This document shows positions 48,079-59,100 of a DNA stretch of 64,000 nucleotides, piece by piece. The number at the start of each line of letters is the position of its first letter. Position 1 is the stretch's first letter. The DNA comes from Macrostomum hystrix. Lineage: Eukaryota > Platyhelminthes > Macrostomidae. The position numbers were made by a program, and so were the translations under genes. Under the pieces are notes generated by a model, which had not been told where the DNA came from, ran no database searches, and was given only the letters and a program-made list of their open reading frames with translations. The DNA is taken from assembly GCA_950097015.1 (NCBI GenBank), contig CATNEN010000037.1, forward strand, positions 62,001 to 126,000, given 5' to 3'.

Positions 48079-51000
48079 TTATGGTGATGATGATGATGAG
48101 GCTGATGCCGGCGGGTAGCTCCAGTAGTGACGGTAGTTACCTGAGAATTCCGAAACTACAATGTTCAACCTCTTGTAATGCGATTCCTGTAATGTGACTC
48201 CTGTAATGTGACTCCTGTAATGTGACTCCTGTAATGTGACTCCTGTAATGTGACTCCTGTAATGTGACTCCTGTAATGTGACTCCTGTAATGCGATTCCT
48301 GTAATGTGACTCCTGTAATGTGACTCCTGTAATGTGACTCCTGTAATGCGATTCCTGTAATGTGACTCCTGTAATGTGACTCCTGTAATGTGACTCCTGT
48401 AATGTGACTCCTGTAATGTGACTCCTGTAATGTGACTCCTGTAATGTGACTCCTGTAATGTGACTCTTGTAATGCGATTCCTGTAATGTGACTCCTGTAA
48501 TGTGACTCCTGTAATGCGATTCCTGTAATGTGACTCCTGTAATGTGACTCTTGTAATGCGATTCCTGTAATGTGACTCCTGTAATGTGACTCCTGTAATG
48601 CGATTCCTGTAATGTGACTCCTGTAATGTGACTCCTGTAATGCGATTCCTGTAATGTGACTCCTGTAATGTGACTCCTGTAATGCGACTCCTGTAATGTG
48701 ACTCCTGTAATGCGACTCCTGTAATGTGACTCCTGTAATGTGACTCTTGTAATGCGACTTTTATTATACCTACCTCATGTTGATTTTGCTGCTGCTGCTG
48801 CTGCTGCTGCTGCTGTGCATTAGTATCGGTGGCCTGACTTTTCGCCGCAGAAGCCGCAGGCGCACCAGTTTCAGCCATAGACAGTAAGGTGACCGCTTTC
48901 TCCAGAGCAGCCCTAGTGAGCTTCGAGATAACAGCCAAGTCGGACTCGCTGATGCCTGCATGGCAACTGCCAGTCTTCAACGCCTTGGCTTCGACGCGAA
49001 GGCTGGGCCGACTCGACAGCCGAAGCGAGGCGTCAAAGCCACGTGGGCAAAGGCGCAGATTTAGGGAGGCCTTGAATGTAAATATTGTTTTGTTGGCAAT
49101 GAGCTGACATGTTAGACACAAGCGAAACTGTTAGATATGTTAGACACAAGCTCACATGTTAGACACAAGCTCACATGTTAGACACAAGCTCACATGTTAG
49201 ACACAAGCTCACATGTTAGACACAAGCTCACATGTTAGACACAAGCTCACATGTTAGACACAAGCTCACATGTTAGACACAAGCTCACATGTTAGACACA
49301 AGCTCACATGTTAGACACAAGCTCACATGTTAGACACAAGCTCACATGTTAGACACAAGCTCACATGTTAGACACAAGCTCACATGTTAGACACAAGCTC
49401 ACATGTTAGACACAAGCTCACATGTTAGACACAAGCTCACATGTTAGACACAAGCTCACATGTTAGACACAAGCTCACATGTTAGACACAAGCTCACATG
49501 TTAGACACAAGCTCACATGTTAGACACAAGCTCACATGTTAGACACAAGCTCACATGTTAGACACAAGCTCACATGTTAGACACAAGCTCACATGTTAGA
49601 CACAAGCTCACATGTTAGACACAAGCTCACATGTTAGACACAAGCTCACATGTTAGACACAAGCTACAGGAAGACTTACCTCAGCTTCAACATCCAGCAG
49701 GGCGACTTCGCACGAAGTTTCGTCCCCAACGCCGTTGGAACGCAGCTTGGCCAGCAGGCGAACCTCGTCCGCCCGCAGCTTCAGCCGGATCTGCAGCTCG
49801 TGAGTGTCAACGCAATGTCCGGCCCCGGCCGATTGAATCTGTGGCGGCAGACTGCCGACTAGTAGGGCTTCGAATCGCAACGGCTGTGAGAAATTAAAAC
49901 AAAAATCAACTCTCAACAAAGCGTTTTGACATTCGAATATGAAAAAAACATCGTGTTTTCGAGAGCAGAAAGCAGAAAAAGAAATTAATTCTTTCAATAT
50001 CAATTATACGATCTAAAAAAACATTGCGAATTGTCTTCCAACCCCAACGCAACAGACTAAACTATTAACGCACCTGGGACCAGTCAGACATGGAAGAGTG
50101 ACACTGCCATCCCTGTCTGTCCGAACTGTTATCCCAGACCTACAGACCTGTATCGTCTTAATCTGAAGGATTGCATTCCATAATCTTGGGTGGAGGAGAG
50201 AAAAGTTGGTCGCGGTGTTATTTCTGTCCACAATTAGTGCAGTCCAAGAAATGGCTGCAATCCGTCTATAAGAAGGAGCTCAATGGTTCACTCCGATTCT
50301 GCCTAGCAACCACCTGACTAATTAACTCAGAGCCCTTCCGAGTGATTCAGTTTTGAACCAACCTTCTAGTAGCTGCATGCGTGCTGAAGGCATTGTATTT
50401 TTGCCTGTACAGTTTTCTTTCTATCTGCACTGCTGAAATCATGTGGTTGTCGACATATCACATGCTTCAATCATGTCACACATACTGTTATCATGTCACA
50501 CACACTGTTATCATGTCACATATACTGTTATCATGTCACACATACTGTTTTCATGTCACACATACTGTTATCATGTCACATATACTGTTATCATGTCACA
50601 CATACTGTTTTTATGTCACACATACTGTTATCATGTCACACTACTGTTTTCATGTCACACATACTGTTATCATGTCACACTACTGTTATCATGTCACACT
50701 ACTGTTATCATGTCATACTACTGTTATCATGTCACACTACTGTTATCATGTCACACTACTGTTATCATGTCACACTACTGTTATCATGTCACACACATAC
50801 TGTTTTCATGTCACAAATACTGTTATCATGTCACACATACTGTTATCATGTCACACATACTGTTATCATGTCACATATACTGTTATCATGTCACACACAT
50901 ACTGTTTTCATGTCACACATACTGTTATCATGTCACACATACTGTTATCATGTCACATATACTGTTATCATGTCACACATACTGTTTTCATGTCACACAT

Positions 51001-52780
51001 ACTGTTATCATGTCACACTACTGTTATCATGTCACACTACTGTTATCATGTCACACTACTGTTATCATGTCACACATGCTTCAATCATGTCACACTACTG
51101 TTATCATGTCACACTACTGTTTTCATGTCACACTACTGTTATCATGTCACACATGCTTCAATCATGTCACACTACTGTTATCATGTCACACAAGCTTCAA
51201 TCATGTCACACTACTGTTTTCATGTCACACATGCTTTAATCATGTCACACATACTGTTATCATGTCGCACATACTGTTATCATGTCACACACACTGTTAT
51301 CATGTCACACATACTGTTATCATGTCACACATACTGTTATCATGTCACACACACTGTTATCATGTCACACACACTGTTATCATGTCACTCTGCAGTCCTC
51401 ATAAAAACCAAGGGCAAAGAAATAATGAAAAAACTAACTCAAATATCGGGACATGGATAGTTAAAAATCTCAAAAATAAGGCTACGAAAACAGTGTCCAG
51501 TTACCAAATGCGATTCGAGAATCCGAAAATTGAGAGAATGATTTATCTGCGTTGCCTTGGCAACAAGGCTCAAGCCAGCTTAGGAGAAGGATTCTGCTTT
51601 ATCTCGTAGGAATGATTGAGGGGGGTGTTCGGTTAGCTTATCGCGGGGTCGAGGCCGATAAGACGGTAGACTTGATGCAGAGGCCTGGCTTTAATTATGG
51701 CATCCTACAAAATATCTTTACAGATAGAGGCATAGAAGGAATAAAAGGGGAGAATTCAAGTCCAACTGCATTCGCTTCAAGTACTTTAGGGTGCCTACAA
51801 AACAGCTGTCTTTGGTCAACGCCGAACAGATATCGATAAGCGCAAAGATTTCACTAGTGCAGGGTCGGCAAACTATTTAGCAAGCGGGTCATAGTGAAAA
51901 CCTAAAAAACGACTGCGGGCCGCATTTACTGTAAAAAATATGAGAAAGGGGAGAGATCAGACCGCGGAGAGATAAGACATGGAATATATGATACAGCGGA
52001 GATATGTGACACGGGAGAGATAAGACAGGGGGAGATGAGACAGGGGGGAGATGAGACAGGGGAGAGATGAGACAGGGGAGAGATGAGACATGGGAGAAAT
52101 GAGACACGGGAGAGAAAAGACAGGGGAGAGATGAGACGGGAGAGATGAGACGAGACCATGGAGAGATAAGACAGGATACTGTAGGTATTAGAAGGGGGCC
52201 GGACTTTGGGAGCTTCAAGGGCCGCATCTGGCCCGCGGGCTAGAGTTTGCTTACCCCTGCACTAGTGCTTTTATGATCCTATCCTATTCACTGTTATCAA
52301 GATCAACGAGAGTATGAACACACGCGCACTCTCTCTTACATTAGCAACCTTGGCGCAACCGTCGCCTTCGTTGGCGAGCTCCGCCATCGCGACATTCAAC
52401 GCCGACAGCCAACGAGCCTCTAGCAGGCGTGGAATGGCATTGATATTGCCGACGCCGACTTCGTCGGTACCGATGGATTGGCGAGCCCCGACTGCGGCCT
52501 TGTTCAAAAAGAACCACGTGACCAGGGCGTTAAGCCAATCGCAGGTTTCTCCGCTAGCTGTCTCAGTATAATTGGAATCGGCTTTCACCGTTGGCGCTCG
52601 CCTGCGACCGCGTTGCCATGACAACAAAATAGCCAGCAGAATAAGGATAGAGCCGATCAATAGAATGACGAAGAGGGCAATTGATGCTGACATGGCTGCA
52701 GCTGCCGCAGAGGTGACACTGCGAAAGCTGCCACCTCCGCCAAAGCCAGCGGAAGCAACTGGCTTAGGTTGATGCAGCAT
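39730..52780 (-). CDS. C2CD2/TMEM24-like ER-anchored SMP and C2 domain protein
   Basis: Exons 52340-52780, 49680-49883, 48774-49070, 47743-48140, 46427-46728, 45671-45829, 44359-44520, 40221-40496 and 39730-39788 connect with matching phases (0,0,0,2,1,1,1,1) and encode about 765 residues, near the roughly 700 of vertebrate C2CD2 proteins. Exon 1 has an N-terminal TM helix (ALFVILLIGSILILLAILL) followed by CDWLNALVTWFF and LLEARWLSALN, the start of an SMP domain. Exons 2-3 continue it (LLVGSLPPQI, LQIRLKLRADEVRLLAKL). Exons 4-5 form a C2 domain (RLLVKVIKASSLLL, SANPYWDQHYM joined to FDLNRHSARLSLHVFD, then LLGSASVRLCDL). The rest is low-complexity with KSVRFSDDIY and a basic segment, HSFASRLRKAFG. 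Known for the family: TMEM24 moves phosphoinositides at ER-plasma membrane contacts, and its basic C terminus is released by PKC. A similar role is inferred. Four exons carry CAG-coded Gln runs. Reading on past exon 8 also gives a stop at once, so the last exon is uncertain. Confidence 0.78.
39745..39835 (-). other. tRNA-like sequence overlapping the last SMP-C2 exon
   Basis: On the minus strand, TAGCTCAGCACTTTTAATTC (A-box-like) is followed by CGTTGGTTCAAGTCTCGG (B-box-like). The B-box part lies inside the proposed terminal exon and the acceptor TTTGCAG lies between the boxes. It may be an exonised SINE head. Confidence 0.4.
39833..40205. repeat. 20-bp minisatellite in the last SMP-C2 intron
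   Basis: Unit TGAGGTACTAACTGGGTCAT with AATCGG variants, about 18 copies, ending about 15 bases from the donor of exon 40221-40496. Confidence 0.95.
40503..41052. repeat. 31-bp minisatellite abutting an SMP-C2 acceptor
   Basis: Unit CGATGGGAGATTTTCGAGAA plus GGGAAGAAATT. On the gene's strand it is pyrimidine-rich (TTTCTTCCCTTCTC) and the last copy runs directly into the acceptor CTGACAG at 40497-40503. 31 is not a multiple of 3 and the unit is stop-free, so all frames look open. Confidence 0.96.
41500..42015. repeat. 17-18-bp minisatellite (ATTCACAGAAATCCCC)
   Basis: About 29 irregular copies in the intron between SMP-C2 exons 7 and 8, with local sub-arrays of CAGTAATCACAGT type. Confidence 0.94.
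42650..43315. repeat. 32-bp minisatellite, first array
   Basis: The core ACTGGACCGCATCATTGTGT is constant and the remaining 12 bases vary (TCCTGATTATAA, TCCTTATAATCA and others). The same unit recurs at 44812-45188. SMP-C2 exon 7 (44359-44520) lies between the two arrays. Confidence 0.96.
44812..45188. repeat. 32-bp minisatellite, second array
   Basis: Same unit and orientation as 42650-43315, about 12 copies, on the other side of exon 44359-44520. Confidence 0.96.
45880..46290. repeat. 32-bp minisatellite with CCAAT-box core
   Basis: Unit CTCTTGGCTACAACTATGCT plus TGACCAATCAGA. The left part is degenerate and the right part near perfect. Each copy contains CCAATCAGA, an NF-Y-type box. Confidence 0.94.
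46770..47655. repeat. 16-bp minisatellite (GGGGATTCTACTGAGT)
   Basis: About 55 copies in the intron between SMP-C2 exons 4 and 5. Variants GACCTGGGATTCTACTGGTT recur in blocks, giving a higher-order repeat. Confidence 0.96.
48170..48768. repeat. 14-bp minisatellite filling an SMP-C2 intron
   Basis: Unit CTCCTGTAATGTGA with a GCGA variant, about 42 copies, spanning nearly all of the 633-bp intron 48141-48773. On the gene's strand each unit reads ACATTACAG|GAG, a good 3' splice-site look-alike. Confidence 0.97.
49108..49672. repeat. 19-bp near-perfect minisatellite filling an SMP-C2 intron
   Basis: Unit ACATGTTAGACACAAGCTC, about 29 copies with almost no variation. The intron is 49071-49679. 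On the gene's strand each unit contains TCTAACAT, a branch-point-like motif. The uniformity means recent expansion. Confidence 0.97.
50462..51392. repeat. 17-20-bp minisatellite in the first SMP-C2 intron
   Basis: Unit ACTGTTATCATGTCACACAT and a shorter ACTGTTATCATGTCACACT form, about 48 copies. Three plus-strand frames stay open because the unit has no stop codon. These are not genes. Confidence 0.96.
51860..52259. mobile_element. Non-autonomous hAT element, second copy
   Basis: The ends are CAGGGTCGGCAAACT and AGTTTGCTTACCCCTG, flanked by a perfect 8-bp duplication CACTAGTG (51852-51859 and 52260-52267). The subterminal GCGGGCCGCATT and CCGCATCTGGCCCGCGG blocks and the internal AGAGATGAGACAGGGG array match the element at 36867-37525. 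It lies in intron 1 of the SMP-C2 gene. Confidence 0.93.
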
Positions 52781-55700
52781 GGCGTTTTGCTGTCTGCCTT
52801 ACGCTGATTCGAAAAAAGCACGCAGCATTGGATCAGATGGATTAGGCGAGCCAAAAAATAACTGAAAACTGAAAATTTTCTCGCTTGAGCAATTTGCTCG
52901 TTAGAACAAAGCGGCCCCAAATTCTGCCCTAGGCTAGAATTTTTAGTTTCATGTCCAAATGAGCAACTGGGGCAGGGTAGGAGAAAGAAAGAGGGATAGA
53001 TAGGACAGGGGGAAGAGGGAGAGGCCAATGAGAGATGCTTCTGGTGAATGCTGCACTGAACTGAAACAGCAGACTCCTACTCTTTTTTCTCTCCTATTTT
53101 GTCTGCAAATGAGCCAAGGGGGAATACATGCATTTTTACGATTTTTAGCTATTTAATTTTTAAGTACCCACGGTACATATTTCTATTGGCCATCATGACG
53201 ACTGTTAGATTTGCTTAAGGGAAGAGAAATGTATATTATAGAAGTGGAGACACGTGGACAGCAGATAGAGATTGGACATCAATTAGGATTAGGCAAATAA
53301 TGTCTGACTTGTACTTCTCTTAAAGTATAAATGTCTGTCTACATTTAGCGATTGAAATCACTTCTTTAAAGGCTGAATGTGAATAAAGTGCAGATTTTCC
53401 AATGAAGCAATTAGCAATAAACTATTGTGATGGATTTAAGTGCTAGCTCCTATTTACTATCAATGTCAGAATCATAGATTCTGAAGGGTATAAAATAAAT
53501 AGTTGTATAATTCTTTGTATAGTTGATTATAATGAAAGTGCAGACTTTTAGCAAAATAAACTAATCAACTCAGTTTTTCATACAATGATTACATTCTTAC
53601 AATTCATGTACCGCCATAACCGCCATTAGATAAAAAATATGCTTGGCATGTATCAGTTCACTAGTTGGTATTAATATCTCATAGCTGCATTGCAAAGGTG
53701 TTACAAAACAGGATCATATAGTCACAACATAGAAGATAATTTTAAGAGAATAAAAGAGAATTAAACCTTATCAGTTCTAAAACATAATAAAAACACGGTT
53801 CTATGTGTGAAATATATATAAAACAAATATGAATGATATTGTCTTTTACAGACATGTTAATCTTCTTTTGAGTTATTGAAGTACAGAAACACAATATACT
53901 TTGTGTTTGGCGAACTTGCTAATAAAAAATGGCAATTTGAGCAATTACATATGTAAAATTTTATTTTCATTTTTCGATTGAACAATGAAAATTTATTGCA
54001 CTCGAAGTTAGTTTCTTTCGTGTTGCATATTTGCCAATTAATTAATGCAGACAACGAAAGTATATGGAGAAGGGAACATCTAATGTGTAACACACTAGAG
54101 CTCTATTACATATAAAAACGAACATGTTAAGCATAGAAAAGAAGTTCTGTTTAATAAATCATACGGATCACTGCAACTATTCCGGATGCAAAGAAAATAA
54201 ATATGATTCACATCGATTTTGTGATAGAAGTTCACAGCCGATTATATTATCGCTTGCTTTAAAATTAACATGCAATTCTTGGTTTCAGATTTCGTAGAAA
54301 ATACAGCATTTTGAAGAGACTTGATTACTTAATTATCATATTTTACTTCGAGGACATTTATCATTAATTGTGACACTGTAAAATCTTTTAAGACGCAAAA
54401 ACCAACTAATAATACATACATTCTCATTTACGAAACTTCTTTAGAAACCTTTGTTAAGTTATGTAAAGGCAAATGCTCTTCCCAGGAAACGATTACTTGT
54501 ACTTGAAAAAAAAATGCTTTTAGATTGTAAACGTAAACTTTTTTCACATCTAGCAACTATGCTAAACAGCTTACAATGCAATTATTTTTTCTCCTATATA
54601 GTAGGAAACTATATAGGTATGAAACTATGAAACTATATAGGCCCTAGGTAATAAAAATATACTAAACATTTTTGTCATTAAGAGTCTTAGGACCGTGAGC
54701 ACTGCCATTGGCGTGTCATTTAGTGACCAGTAGTTACTGTAGCCTGTAGGATCCTAGACACTTCGTCATCTTACAACTTCGTCATCTTACAACTTTGTCA
54801 TTCACTTGGAAGGTAGGACACTTCGTCATCCAGCCAATTGGCATGCTTTAAAGTTTTGGACAGATATTGGATATAAATTACATTAGGCCTACAAGCTCCC
54901 AACCTTTCTCTTTGTGGCTGCGAACCAAACTATTTTGGCCTTGATGTGGAATCAAGCTTGGCAACTTTGGTACAACAGTCCTCAGTGTGAAGCAAGTTGT
55001 AGGCCAACCAGGCAAAGTTAGACTTGTATTTTTGCTTCTTGGTAGTGCTTATCAGCACAGTCCTGTGTTTTAGAGCCATCTTTATCCACATGCAACTGTA
55101 TATCCTAGCCATGTGAATGCCCAAATTTTCCAAATAAATTGATTTTAGTAGGCCTAGTTTCTTTACTTGATTCAATCAAGCATTTTTGACAGTTTACAAT
55201 TGAGCTTATTGGAGTTATATATTTATTAAACCCAAAATAGTAAATACAATGTGGTGGTCTATTCTAGCAAGCTGCCATGCAGATAAGGTAGAAACTATTG
55301 ACATGGATCAGTGTGAATAAAGTCTGCACTATTTGCATGGGACTGCACCAAAAAGCACTGTCTTCTTAAATGCAATTTATAATTTCACAGTTTCAAAACT
55401 ATTACATTTTTCTTTTTTTGTAATTTTATATGAAAATCATGTATTTAATTAGCTATCAAGATGACAAATTCTTGATAACTGAGGATATCAAATAGTGAAT
55501 TGTGAATATGTCTAAAGTAAATAGTTTTAATTAAGTTTAAATCTGTGCATATAATCCTTTTTTTGTTTTCAAGCCTAAAAAATTTTGAACCATTAGTAGT
55601 TGTTACTAGATTTTAAACTTAATAATGCATGTAGTAAGGAAATATATATATATATATATCATTGGTCTACTTATTTTATCATAGGTCTATAAGGAAATTA

Positions 55701-56195
55701 TAAATGATTTGATAATTAAATTGGTGATAGTTAATTTTTATTATGTTAGGTCAATTCAAACAATGATTGAAAAAAGAAGTGTTAGTTCATATTAAGGCCA
55801 TTAGTTTAAAGTTTCTTGAAAATCAAGACACTTACAAGTAAATCTTTAGTTTTTTACTAGAGGATCATAGAAAAAAATTCTATCTAGCTCTAAAATTATC
55901 TAGTAATATAGTATCTAGTAGTATATGTAGTAACAACTGGCCTTTTGGCTATTGAAAGTTAGGATCAACTTGTCAATTAGTTTCATGTTTTAGGGAATCT
56001 CGAAAACCATTGTAATGTTGCTTAGTATATGCAATGGTCTACAGGCACTCTAGTTAACATAGTGATGACTACATAAATTCCTAACGAAATCCTAAGAAAA
56101 GTACTTGAAATTTTTGTAGGTAGGTTTGTTTGTAGGTAGGTAGGTATATTTCAGATTTCAGCATCTCAAATTTCAGATCTCAACCGCAAGCAAAC
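52781..56195. other. Intergenic region, AT-rich
   Basis: This lies between the divergent starts of the SMP-C2 gene (minus) and TRIP4 (plus), so it should contain both promoters. A diverged fragment of the 60 kb SINE-like repeat lies at about 54885-54990 (GTGGAATCAAGCTTGGCAAC), with a short TA run near 55642. No coding exon is supported. Confidence 0.55.
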
Positions 56196-59100
56196 ATGTC
56201 CACCAATCTTGAGAAGCGATTATCTCGTGTTCTCGAGCCAGACATTGCTAGCCATGTGGCCGGCTACATGGCTAACATGCCTGACAGATCTGACGCCTTG
56301 GAATATCTGGCAGAATTTATTGATCGTTCAAATTCGCGACACATCGCCCTGCTGGCCGAACTTCGCGCCGAATGGCTTCCAAATCCTGCTAGCGCCACTG
56401 TCCAGCTTACCCCGGAACTAGTTCAGGCTGCCTCAGTTGGCCTAGATAAAAAGAGACAAATCGCAAAATCATCTTCTGCTTCCGCCGGTTCGGCAAATTC
56501 TACTACTACTTCTAGTAGTAGACGCAGTGGCGACAAATTTGTGCCACTATTTAGCGAACTTGGCGATCAGATAGCGGTTGCTATGCTGCCCGGTAGGCAC
56601 CACTGCGACTGCGTTGCCACAAAGCACAGCCTGGTTAATAACTGCATGAGCTGCGGCCGCATTGTTTGCCAACAGGAGGGCTCTGGACCGTGCATGTTCT
56701 GCGGGGAACTGGTAGCTAGTAAAGAACAGACTGAGGTTAGTTTGCTTTGTTTATCTGTGCTTGAAGTTGGAAACTGTTATTATTAGATTTCATGGAGGTC
56801 GAATTTCATCCCAAAATGAAAAATTGGATCCGAGATTCAACCAGCTATAGAATGGGTTCAGCGTCAGCTAAAGTACGAATCTGCGTGGGTGTTGCCCTCC
56901 TAGTCCACGGACTGAAGGCCCCACTCAATAGCTGTGGCTGGCAGTGTGACCACAGTCCATTTTGAAAATAATTGAGCAGGACTAATTTTTTTGAGCATCA
57001 ACATTAGGCATTGTTTTTGGGAAAAAACCGCTTTATATAAAATAAAATAATAAACAAAAAAAACAAAAATTTTACTTTTTAAGTCACAAAAACCTTAAAA
57101 ACATTTTTTATCCAGTGATGTATGATTTTTAACTCAGGCAACGGCCCTGTGACACTGACACGCTTTTCATGTATTTCCAAATTCCAGACTTCCCACTTCA
57201 CTGCGCCGGTTTGAAATCAGTCTCAAATCGTATCTCAAATCATGTCATGTCTTAAAATACGAGTAAAATCTAATTATTATAGACGTTAAGTTTCCACTCA
57301 TATTATCGTCCAGCGATTCACTTCTTTTTCTTCTCAGCTGGCGCTTTTTTAGCTCGGCTGCTTTGGCGCTTCCGCAGTTGTTGATCTTGTTGATACGCCT
57401 TTTGGAGCATCTCCTGTGCCATCTTTCGCATTTCGTCGATTACCTTAAGCTCAGCAGCTTCGTCCTCTTGTTTTTTGTCTTTTCCCGCTCATTGGCCTTC
57501 TGACGCTGCATGTTTAGCCCCTTCTGAAGCCGGTTCATTGTTTCTTCACGCTCCTTTGCCTTAGCACGTGCTTCGGCGGTTGCACGGGCATCGAAGCTGA
57601 GGTCCAACAGCGAGCGGTCAATGCAAAAATCGGATGGCTCTTTTCCGAAGGCCTTTAGCCAGGACTTGTTGGACAAAAGACAGTCCAGTGTATAATCGGC
57701 CAGCTGGTTTCGCTGCTTCGTGAGATTGTTGGCAATCAATTTGATGACCCGCTCACTGTCGGCGTTTCCATGCGGTAGGCTGCATGCAGCACGACCAAGC
57801 CGGGCCAGCAGTGGAAATTCCTCACACGGCAATGCGGCCCAGAACTTTTCCGGTTCTTTGACTCTAGCGAGCTCCTCAATCGAAGCGACACGCAAGCGCA
57901 ACTGAATGACTTCCAGTCGCAGGTCGTCTAGACGAGCGGGTTCAATTACAGTCGGCATAGCCTTAGCAATCAGAATGACCGTCTCTTCCAAATTCAATTG
58001 GTGATCGAGCAGTTTATTTGGGTCAACAAAGCGCAAGCCTCGTAGAAGTTTGCTTTCCAACGGCAGGTAGGCAAAGAAGCGACTGGTGAGCTCAACATAA
58101 AAGTCTCGTACTGCCTTAAAAAACCCACTCGATCGATTTTGGGCAGGCGGCCAATAGTGGTCCTGGTGTTGGCTCCTATTATCAGGTCAGCGTTGACTAG
58201 CTGGTTAGAGCGATCTTTTGCAGCAGTGAAGAGATCGGAGAGTGATGTTGCCGCCTCCACCACGTCAGGACGAACAAATCCGAGCAGCATGTCGCTACAA
58301 AGCTGGTCAAGAGCGGCTGATAGCAGGTGGATTTGCGTAGCTTCACGCTGAAACAACTTCTGGACCTTTTCACAGTGCGGCAGCGTCTGCTCCAAAAACT
58401 GTAGTCGTACCAGCGTTCGGTCGTGAAGATTATTTTTTATTCGATCTGCAGTGGGCTTCATCTTACAAACTGAGGTCACTGGCTTGCTGAAGTACTCCTT
58501 GAGTGCATCCCACTGCTCTAGCACACGCCTGACAACTGCTAGCACTTGCAGCCACCGAGTTTCCACTCGCCTAAGAAAGACGTGCTGGGACAGCTCCATT
58601 GAGTCCTGAAGCTGGATGTGAAAATAGTATTGATGTGCTACTGTGGTGGGGATGTCTGTATCTAATTTCTATTACTGTTAATTTGAAGGACTACTATACC
58701 TCTTGGAAACTGTGGCGGCGTCCAGAGTAGCGGAAGAAATTGTATATGTCTTCCACAAGGGCTTCCACTGCACAATCGTCGTCAAATGCGCGCACAGCGT
58801 ACTGTACACTGTTATGAATATGGTGAAGGCTACAGCCCCAACGTCAATAAGATGGTGCATGTCGGCATCGGCACGCAGCTTCATCACCAGGCCACCGCGG
58901 GATCCTGAAGTGAAAAAACACAAGAGTTGATGAGTTAGACTTAAATAAGAACACTGGGGCATAATGTTAATCGCTGTTACTTACCTCGCATAGCATTGCA
59001 GTTGTCTGTCATAATGGACATGACGTTCTCGGTCGGCAAATGGTTGTCCTTGAGCATTTTCAGGACCAATCCTTTCATGCCATCGGCAGTTGAGTCAACC

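Noticed and set aside
50060-50270. Minus-strand exon candidate before the SMP exon (LLHPRLWNAILQIK)
   Set aside because: The phase does not fit exon 1 (phase 0) to 49883 (phase 0), which already join well, and no SMP pattern is clear.
50381-51609. Long overlapping plus-strand ORFs up to 388 codons
   Set aside because: They are translations of the ACTGTTATCATGTCACAC array, open in three frames because the unit has no stop. They lie inside an intron of the SMP-C2 gene.
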